Assembly (NCBI GenBank): GCA_001304425.1
Contig: LJTS01000224.1
Coordinates: 1-5,391 of the forward strand
Direction: 5' to 3'
From: Betaproteobacteria bacterium SG8_40
Lineage (GTDB): Bacteria > Pseudomonadota > Gammaproteobacteria > Burkholderiales > Eutrophovitaceae
DNA length: 5,391 bases
The position numbers were made by a program, and so were the translations under genes. Below the pieces are notes generated by a model. That model was not told the origin of the DNA. It made no database searches and worked only from the letters and a program-made list of their open reading frames with translations. Every line of letters starts with the position of its first letter. Position 1 is the stretch's first letter. Below, one piece after another: positions 1-5,391 of this stretch.

Positions 1-395
1 TGTGGGTCGGGCAACTCCATTGTCAGCAGTGCCAGCTCAGCCCGCGTCGCGAGCAACCGTCCCAGCGTCCCGGCCCTGATCAGTGGGACGTCACCATACA
101 GGACCAAGGTCTTGTCCGAATCAAGAACGGGCAGCGCCTGTTGCACCGCGTGCCCGGTGCCCAGCTGCGGTTCCTGACATACGAACTCGATATCGTCTGC
201 CCCGGTTCGGTCACGAACCGCTTCCCCGCCATGGCCATAAACGACGACAATTCGACGCGCTGCCAGAGCGCGGGCCACCGAAATGACGTGATCGAGCATT
301 GGCCGGCCGGCCAGCGGATGGAGGACTTTCGGAATGTCGGAATGCATTCGCGTGCCTTTTCCGGCAGCGAGAATGACGACGTCGAGATCGGACAT
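1..395 (-). CDS. glmU: GlmU, N-terminal part (bifunctional GlcNAc-1-phosphate uridyltransferase / GlcN-1-phosphate acetyltransferase), cut by window edge
   Basis: GlmU makes UDP-N-acetylglucosamine, the cytoplasmic precursor of peptidoglycan and lipopolysaccharide. Its N-terminal domain transfers UMP from UTP to GlcNAc-1-phosphate and its C-terminal left-handed beta-helix acetylates GlcN-1-phosphate. Only the first 131 codons are present, all from the uridyltransferase domain; the family is usually about 455 residues. Visible landmarks are the nucleotide-binding loop LAAGKGTRM at residues 9-17 followed by the conserved PKVLH with K23, the YGHGG segment at 53-57, Q74, the LGTGHA uridine-binding segment at 78-83, and YGDVPL at 100-105 with D102 as the expected magnesium ligand. 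The start is fixed because the second codon upstream is an in-frame TAA. There is no convincing Shine-Dalgarno sequence before the ATG. The next gene upstream on the same strand is the beta-CASP protein, 161 bases away. Identification is secure; the missing 3' part cannot be assessed. Confidence 0.96.
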   Translation of the reverse strand, partial: MSDLDVVILAAGKGTRMHSDIPKVLHPLAGRPMLDHVISVARALAARRIVVVYGHGGEAVRDRTGADDIEFVCQEPQLGTGHAVQQALPVLDSDKTLVLYGDVPLIRAGTLGRLLATRAELALLTMELPDP

Positions 396-432
396 GATTT
401 AGCGCGGACGAGTGGTGAACAATGGCGGCGCG

Positions 433-441
433 ATTATCGCA
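433..441 (-). promoter_or_regulatory. possible extended -10 promoter element for glmU
   Basis: On the minus strand this reads TGC followed by GATAAT, an extended -10 motif with one mismatch to TATAAT, about 38 bases upstream of the glmU start. No recognisable -35 hexamer lies 16-18 bases further upstream. The 161-base gap and the lack of any terminator after the beta-CASP gene also leave open that glmU is read from upstream. This is a weak pattern-based call. Confidence 0.3.
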
Positions 442-556
442 TAAGGCCTGTTCCCGTCTCCGCCAGCACCGTGGTGCCAGAAACGTGCAGCAAGAATCGT
501 GCTGCGGCGAAACAGGTTTCGAAACAATCGGAATGCGGTGGCGCCGCCAGGCGTAG

Positions 557-1936
557 CTAGATCTCGTAGGAGTCGCGCCTGGCGGGAACCTCTACGTCCC
601 ATCCGAACCGTTGCCGTATGGTGTCCGCGAAATCAAGCGCGGTCGTTGCTTCGCCATGCACGACAAATGTCTTTTCCGGTGGGCGGTGAAAATGTCCCAG
701 CCAGTCGAGCAGCGCAGCGCGATCAGCGTGCGCAGACAAACCACCAATGGTGAATATCCTTGCCTCAACCGGCACGTCCTCACCGTAGATGCGAACGGAT
801 TTGCTGCCGTCCACGATGCGCCGACCGAGCGTTCCTGCGGCCTGAAACCCGGTAAAAATGACGGACGAGTCGCGCCGCGGAAGATTGGCGCGCAAATGTC
901 GTTTGATTCTTCCGGCATCGCACATCCCGCTTGCGGAGATAATCAGCGCGCCGTGGGCGATTTCCGATAATTTTATTGACTCGGTATGGTCGTCAACGAA
1001 GCTGATGCGCGGCCGGCCGCGGTTACCCTGAATCCAGCGCATGGCCTCGATGGCGTCATCATCGGCGATCTTGAGGTGTTTCAGGGTGATTTCAGTCGCA
1101 GCGATCGCCATTGGCGAGTCCACATAGACGTCCAGTTCCGGAATGTGTTTCTCGCGGAACAACTTGACGACCAGGTAAAGCAGATCCTGGGTCCGTCCGA
1201 CGGCAAATGCCGGAACGATCACGTTACCCTTGTTGTTTGCAATCGTTTCGGTCACGGCCCGGGCGAATTCTTCAACCGTATCGGCCATCGACTTGTGCAG
1301 CCGGTTACCGTAAGTCGATTCGATCAACAGCACATCCGCTGAGTCAACCTGAGCGGGGTCTTCGACGATCGGGTGCCCCGGTTGCCCGATATCACCAGAG
1401 AACACCAGCTTACGGCGCCTGGTGCCGTCATCTACCCACACTTCCAGAATCGAAGAGCCGAGGATGTGCCCGGCATCGCGGAATATGCACTGAACGCCGC
1501 GATGCGGTGAAATTTTTCGATCGTATTCGGTTCGCTGAACCTGTTTGTTGGCGAGTTCGGCTTGCTTGACCGTGTAAAGCGGCTGATGCCGCTTGCCGGC
1601 GTGCTTGCGCCACTCGGCCTCGCGCTCCTGGATATAGGCCGCGTCTTTCAACATGACGACCAGGAGATCCGCTGTTGCCGACGTGCAGAATATCGGTCCC
1701 TTGAAGCCCAGCGCGACCAGCTTCGGCAGCAGGCCGGAGTGATCCAGGTGCGCGTGCGTAAGCAGCACGAAGTCGAGTCTGCTGACATCGAAATCGAATG
1801 GCCGCCTGTTCTTGCGTACCGCGTCTCCCGCACCCTGGAACAAGCCGCAATCCACGGCGAAACGCACCGATGATGTTTCTACCAGATAGCACGATCCGGT
1901 GACTTCCTGCGCAGCGCCGAAAAAAGAAATTCTCAT
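557..1936 (-). CDS. beta-CASP metallo-beta-lactamase-fold RNA-processing nuclease (YSH1/CPSF73-like family)
   Basis: This complete 459-residue protein has the architecture of the bacterial beta-CASP ribonuclease-like family: a metallo-beta-lactamase core, an inserted beta-CASP domain, and a C-terminal RNA-metabolising segment. Lactamase motif 1 ends in D29, motif 2 is HAHLDH at 61-66, motif 3 is H157 in AGHILGS, and motif 4 is D182 in FSGDIG. Beta-CASP motif A is E206 in ESTYG, motif B is H403 in GLSAHADR, and motif C is H427 in VVHGE. The conserved ASGMCDAGRIKRHL lies at 335-348. With every metal ligand present it should bind two zinc ions and cleave RNA, endo- or exonucleolytically, in the cytoplasm; that activity comes from the family and is not shown here. 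Length is normal and there is no signal peptide. The start opens directly into the first beta strand (MRISFFGAAQEVTGS), typical of the family. The upstream GACGGA is only a weak ribosome binding site. Its own RNA targets are unknown. Confidence 0.93.
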   Translation of the reverse strand: MRISFFGAAQEVTGSCYLVETSSVRFAVDCGLFQGAGDAVRKNRRPFDFDVSRLDFVLLTHAHLDHSGLLPKLVALGFKGPIFCTSATADLLVVMLKDAAYIQEREAEWRKHAGKRHQPLYTVKQAELANKQVQRTEYDRKISPHRGVQCIFRDAGHILGSSILEVWVDDGTRRRKLVFSGDIGQPGHPIVEDPAQVDSADVLLIESTYGNRLHKSMADTVEEFARAVTETIANNKGNVIVPAFAVGRTQDLLYLVVKLFREKHIPELDVYVDSPMAIAATEITLKHLKIADDDAIEAMRWIQGNRGRPRISFVDDHTESIKLSEIAHGALIISASGMCDAGRIKRHLRANLPRRDSSVIFTGFQAAGTLGRRIVDGSKSVRIYGEDVPVEARIFTIGGLSAHADRAALLDWLGHFHRPPEKTFVVHGEATTALDFADTIRQRFGWDVEVPARRDSYEI

Positions 1937-2279
1937 TGTCCGTCAAGCCAGTCTGACTGTTATTTTTACAAGGGCGATAAACCAATTGTATGCGCCAACC
2001 AGTGATCGTCCCGGTTTTGCGCAAACAACGGCGTCGGCCTCGGCCGAGAGAGATGGGCGCCGGCAGGAAATTGCAAGGCGACAGGAGCAACAACAAATAG
2101 TAATGAGGCGAGGCCGCGCCCAAATTTGTTGCAAATCGCAGTGAAAACTGCTGGCATTATGCAATAGGCACGCATTGCGGCTTTCTACCTGGCGCGGGTG
2201 ATGCTTTCAGTCACTGCAAGAGTTGCATTTGTTGGGCTTAACGAAAACTGATCGTGTTTCGTAACCAGGAGGCGAGTTC
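1937..2279. other. divergent intergenic region with several small dyads
   Basis: This 343-base stretch separates the leftward beta-CASP gene from the rightward unknown gene, so it should carry promoters for both. Directly visible elements are an 11-base dyad with arms CAGTC and GACTG at 1951-1961, close to the beta-CASP start; the palindrome CTCGGCCGAG at 2039-2048; CAAATTTG at 2121-2128, overlapping ATTTG/CAAAT arms; a GCAGT-GAAA-ACTGC hairpin at 2138-2151; GCAAT/ATTGC arms at 2161-2178; a sigma-54-like site at 2190-2205; and an inverted repeat at 2241-2262. I found no convincing sigma-70 promoter in either direction, no RNA gene and no mobile element. A weak reading frame on the minus strand is treated under findings. 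Confidence 0.6.
2190..2205 (+). promoter_or_regulatory. candidate sigma-54 (RpoN) -24/-12 promoter
   Basis: The site reads TGGCGCG, four bases, then ATGCT. Against the RpoN consensus TGGCACG-N4-TTGCW it differs only at the fifth and twelfth positions. The essential GG (2191-2192) and GC (2203-2204) are kept at the correct ten-base spacing. Transcription would start near 2216, giving a leader of roughly 64 nucleotides before the unknown gene at 2280. A sigma-54 promoter would also need an upstream enhancer-binding activator; the dyads at 2121-2178 are possible sites but match no activator consensus I know. Chance matches of this quality are not rare in GC-rich DNA, so the call rests on position and orientation. 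Confidence 0.4.
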
Positions 2280-2918
2280 ATGGACTTTGCTGAATGTATC
2301 TCCGATCAAATCGCTGCTGCCGGCCGGCCCCTCGTGGGCGTGACACTGGCTGCGGTTCCCTGTCCGGACACGCCGCTGATCCTGACGCTGCACTGGCATG
2401 GTTTCGTCGAAGAGCGCATTGCACCGATCGAGAGCGCGACACCGGTTCGCTTTTCATCGGTGCCGAGTTCGGCGTTGCAACTCAACATCCGCTGGACAGA
2501 CCTGTTGTCGCTCGATCTGGCGGCGATGGAAGCTGGATGGGAACTGGGCGCCTGGGACGTTGCAAGGACTGAACGTCAGGGCTGTGTCAGGCCCGGTGCC
2601 CCGGACAAGGAGACGATGGAATGCCGTCAGGCATTCGCTTCGCTGCCGGCCGGGGAACGCGGCGAGCAATGGGTCGTGTCGGAGGCGCCGGACGCAGAAG
2701 ACCTGTTGGGTCTGGCGTCGCGCAGCGGTTATGTTCTCTGGTCGTTCCGGCCGGTGCACGGCGGTATCTGGGCCGAGGTGGCCGATGACGCGACGTTGCG
2801 TTCTGACGGGACCCGGAAACCGCCATGCCCGCACCACCCGGTGCCGCCTGGCGGGCGCAAGATGCACCGTACGGTTTACCGCTTCGGCGTCTCTGCCGGC
2901 GGATTCGCAGCGGACTGA
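2280..2918 (+). CDS. conserved-looking protein of unknown function, 212 residues
   Basis: I do not recognise this family. The frame is judged real because a consensus AGGAGG at 2268-2273 lies seven bases before the ATG, the composition is that of a normal soluble protein, and the competing frames are rich in arginine or poorly initiated. There is no signal peptide or membrane helix, so it is probably cytoplasmic. It has seven tryptophans (residues 39, 72, 87, 92, 131, 154, 164) and five cysteines (6, 28, 102, 115, 183). Notable segments are LTLHWHGFVEE from 36, ALQLNIRWTDL from 65, the acidic GERGEQWVVSEAPDAEDLLG from 125, GYVLWSFRPVHGGIWAEV from 150, and a Pro/His/Cys-rich stretch PPCPHHPVPPGG at 181-192 before a basic tail. 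The regular W-containing strands suggest a compact alpha/beta fold, but no catalytic motif stands out. It appears to be a single-gene transcription unit, flanked by a divergent gene and by groESL with its own promoter. Its possible sigma-54 promoter would make it conditionally expressed. Confidence 0.72.
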   Translation: MDFAECISDQIAAAGRPLVGVTLAAVPCPDTPLILTLHWHGFVEERIAPIESATPVRFSSVPSSALQLNIRWTDLLSLDLAAMEAGWELGAWDVARTERQGCVRPGAPDKETMECRQAFASLPAGERGEQWVVSEAPDAEDLLGLASRSGYVLWSFRPVHGGIWAEVADDATLRSDGTRKPPCPHHPVPPGGRKMHRTVYRFGVSAGGFAAD

Positions 2919-2940
2919 TTGCTCCGCACGCTCGTCCAGT

Positions 2941-2968
2941 GAGCGTCGGCTCCGGCTGGAGCCAGCTC
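2941..2968 (+). terminator. possible stem-loop terminator after the unknown gene
   Basis: Arms GGCTCC (2948-2953) and GGAGCC (2958-2963) enclose the loop GGCT, and outer arms GAGC (2941-2944) and GCTC (2965-2968) extend the stem across a small internal loop. It starts 22 bases after the stop of the preceding gene. No T-run follows directly; the nearest is seven T at 3022-3028, too far away to be part of a standard intrinsic terminator. It may instead be a 3' stabilising hairpin or part of a Rho-dependent end. Confidence 0.35.
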
Positions 2969-3061
2969 TGCTCTTCCCCGATTCCGCTCGCGCTCGTCAG
3001 AAAAGTGGGCGCACACTCCGATTTTTTTCCTTCCAGGAAGTGATTTTTGTTGCGACCACCT

Positions 3062-3091
3062 GTTGAAAACCGGCTAAGTCGCCCCTATCAT
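3062..3091 (+). promoter_or_regulatory. groESL promoter, overlapping sigma-32-like and sigma-70-like elements
   Basis: Read for sigma-32, GTTGAAA (3062-3068), a 13-base spacer and CCCCTATCA (from 3082) resemble the heat-shock consensus CTTGAAA / CCCCATNTA. The -35 has one mismatch; in the -10 the four C are kept but the remainder is imperfect. Read for sigma-70, TTGAAA (3063-3068), exactly 17 bases and TATCAT (3086-3091) match TTGACA/TATAAT in five of six positions each. Transcription would start at about 3094-3098, inside the adjacent CIRCE operator. This suits basal expression from the housekeeping sigma factor with heat induction through sigma-32, HrcA release, or both. Confidence 0.7.
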
Positions 3092-3117
3092 TGGCACTCG
3101 TTTGGACTGAGTGCTAA
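3091..3117 (+). promoter_or_regulatory. CIRCE operator (HrcA binding site) of groESL
   Basis: The left arm TTGGCACTC (3091-3099), a nine-base spacer and the right arm GAGTGCTAA (3109-3117) match the CIRCE consensus TTAGCACTC-N9-GAGTGCTAA with a single A-to-G change at 3093. CIRCE is the operator for the repressor HrcA, whose activity depends on GroEL, so excess free GroEL keeps the operon off and heat-damaged protein relieves repression. The site covers the predicted transcription start and lies 73 bases upstream of groES. It implies that an hrcA gene exists elsewhere in the genome. Confidence 0.95.
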
Positions 3118-3190
3118 CAAAGCCACTTCGGCCGAGCCCACAAAATCATTCTTGAAGTTTAATTCCTTGATTACGAAGGAGAAATCAGCA

Positions 3191-3484
3191 ATGAAAATTC
3201 GTCCCCTGCACGATCGGGTGATCGTCAAGCGTCTGGAAGAAGAGCGCAAAACCGAGTCGGGAATCGTCATCCCCGATTCCGCCGCAGAAAAACCCGATAC
3301 CGGCGAAGTGATCGCCATCGGTACCGGCAAGCTGCTCGAAGACGGCAAGGTTCGTCCCCTGGATGTCAAGAAAGGCGACAAGGTCCTGTTCGGCAAGTAT
3401 TCGGGACAGACCGTCAAGATTGAAGGCGAAGAGATGCTGGTCATGCGCGAAGAGGACATCATGGGTGTCCTGGACGCCGCCTGA
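3191..3484 (+). CDS. groES: GroES, 10-kDa co-chaperonin
   Basis: GroES is the heptameric lid of the GroEL folding chamber; its binding with ATP encloses unfolded substrate in the cytoplasm. The 97-residue product has the usual length and begins MKIRPLHDRVIVKR, nearly the same as E. coli. The mobile loop falls around residues 16-32, with the hydrophobic GroEL-contacting tripeptide I25-V26-I27 in ESGIVIPDS. PLDVKKGDKVLFGKYSG follows in the middle and the protein ends MREEDIMGVLDAA. The start is chosen from homology and from AAGGAG at 3176-3181, nine bases before the ATG; an in-frame upstream TTG would put the CIRCE operator inside the coding sequence. It is the first gene of the operon, 51 bases before groEL, under the sigma-32/sigma-70/CIRCE control region. 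Nothing is missing or unusual. Confidence 0.98.
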   Translation: MKIRPLHDRVIVKRLEEERKTESGIVIPDSAAEKPDTGEVIAIGTGKLLEDGKVRPLDVKKGDKVLFGKYSGQTVKIEGEEMLVMREEDIMGVLDAA

Positions 3485-3535
3485 TGCGAGTGATTGGACC
3501 TCTTCCCGTACTGAACAGTTAACAGGAGCAAGCAA

Positions 3536-5179
<1,644 letters not shown>

Positions 5180-5190
5180 ATCCGTCCCGG

Positions 5191-5207
5191 GCCGCCGCTT
5201 TGGCGGC
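5191..5207 (+). repeat. short stem-loop just after groEL
   Basis: Arms GCCGCC (5191-5196) and GGCGGC (5202-5207) enclose the loop GCTTT, 11 bases after the groEL stop. With no T-run after it, it is more likely a 3'-end stabilising hairpin or a pause site than the terminator itself, which lies about 20 bases further on. Confidence 0.45.
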
Positions 5208-5228
5208 TCGCGCCGTACCTGTCCAAAG

Positions 5229-5258
5229 GGCCCCGCCATCGGCGGGGCCTTTTTTTTT
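5229..5258 (+). terminator. strong intrinsic terminator of the groESL operon
   Basis: A perfect nine-base-pair stem, GGCCCCGCC (5229-5237) with GGCGGGGCC (5241-5249) around the loop ATC, is followed at once by nine T residues (5250-5258). This is a textbook Rho-independent terminator on the plus strand. In the opposite direction only three T follow the stem, so it is unlikely to be bidirectional. It isolates groESL from the transport gene downstream. Confidence 0.95.
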
Positions 5259-5272
5259 GCGCACTGCGCAAA
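5256..5272. repeat. 17-base palindrome, possible operator for the downstream gene
   Basis: TTTGCGCA (5256-5263) and TGCGCAAA (5265-5272) form a perfect eight-base dyad around a single central C. It overlaps the end of the terminator T-run and lies about 75 bases before the predicted symporter gene. With a one-base centre it suits a dimeric DNA-binding protein better than an RNA hairpin. I do not know which regulator, if any, would bind it. Confidence 0.4.
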
Positions 5273-5347
5273 GGCGGCTGGATTAGCTTGGGTTATGATG
5301 CGCCAGCACCACACAATATAAAGAAGTCTGCCAGGGGGAGTTAACAC

Positions 5348-5391
5348 ATGAAAAATCCGCAGGGGTATTGGAAGGCGAACCTCAGGATCCT
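5348..5391 (+). CDS. probable DUF4212 small subunit of a sodium/solute symporter, first 14 codons
   Basis: Only the N-terminus is present, reading MKNPQGYWKANLRIL if the last partial codon is completed as leucine. The YWKANLR segment just after the start is the characteristic opening of DUF4212 proteins, small membrane proteins of about 80-100 residues with two predicted helices. They are encoded directly upstream of a large sodium:solute symporter (SSS family, related to acetate permease ActP). The start is supported by AGGGGGAG at 5333-5340, seven bases before the ATG. Between the groESL terminator and this gene the DNA holds the palindrome at 5256-5272 and an isolated -10-like TATGAT at 5294-5299 with no good -35 partner. 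The identification rests on a short motif; the hydrophobic helices and the partner gene lie beyond the window. Confidence 0.68.
   Translation, partial: MKNPQGYWKANLRI

Noticed and set aside
516..525. Palindrome GTTTCGAAAC in the beta-CASP/glmU gap, considered as a terminator or operator
   Set aside because: It has no T-run, cannot form a stable hairpin with a normal loop, and is short enough to be chance; nothing else supports a function.
141..560. Plus-strand 139-codon frame over glmU
   Set aside because: It is antisense to a clearly identified glmU and shows no protein-like features.
1009..1020. GCGGCCGGCCGC palindrome, with other GGCCGGCC octamers near 301 and 2321
   Set aside because: Two lie within or antisense to coding sequence as Arg/Pro/Ala/Gly codons and the third is at the start of the unknown gene; expected from GC-rich codon use rather than a repeat family.
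1899..2144. Plus-strand 81-codon frame overlapping the start of the beta-CASP gene
   Set aside because: It overlaps a well-supported gene on the other strand, has a low-complexity Arg/Gln-rich product and no ribosome binding site.
2398..3066. Plus-strand frame of 222 codons overlapping the unknown gene
   Set aside because: Its product is very rich in Arg, Ser and Cys as expected of an out-of-frame shadow, it lacks a ribosome binding site, and it runs into the groESL promoter.
3047..3190. Upstream TTG extension of groES by 48 codons
   Set aside because: It would translate through the promoter and CIRCE operator; the ATG at 3191 has an AAGGAG site and gives the standard N-terminus.

Overview
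The window looks like ordinary chromosome from a moderately GC-rich proteobacterium, most likely a gammaproteobacterium of uncertain order. The evidence is a proteobacterial-type GroEL with a Gly-Gly-Met tail, a GlmU close to the enterobacterial one, and a groESL promoter that combines a sigma-32-like site with a CIRCE operator. This is judged from remembered family sequences; no search was run.

Left part (1-1936, minus strand): the first 131 codons of glmU (UDP-GlcNAc synthesis for the cell envelope) run off the left edge. Upstream of it on the same strand, across a 161-base gap, is a complete 459-residue beta-CASP metallo-beta-lactamase-fold protein, a predicted RNA-processing nuclease with all expected metal-ligand motifs.

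Middle part (1937-3061): a 343-base divergent intergenic region holds several small dyads and a sigma-54-like -24/-12 promoter candidate pointing right. It leads into an unrecognised 212-residue gene with a very strong Shine-Dalgarno site. After that gene come a stem-loop and T-rich runs, but no clear intrinsic terminator.

Right part (3062-5391, plus strand): a heat-shock operon, groES-groEL, has a promoter readable by both sigma-32 and sigma-70, and a CIRCE operator lies over the expected transcription start. The two proteins form the GroEL/GroES folding chamber. A strong intrinsic terminator closes the operon. A 17-base palindrome and a strong ribosome binding site then precede the first 14 codons of a gene that looks like the DUF4212 small subunit of a sodium/solute symporter.

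Most of the window is housekeeping. The parts least explained by known biology are the 212-residue orphan protein with its sigma-54-like promoter and leader dyad, and the palindrome upstream of the symporter gene. I see no CRISPR array, tRNA, rRNA, insertion sequence or phage gene.
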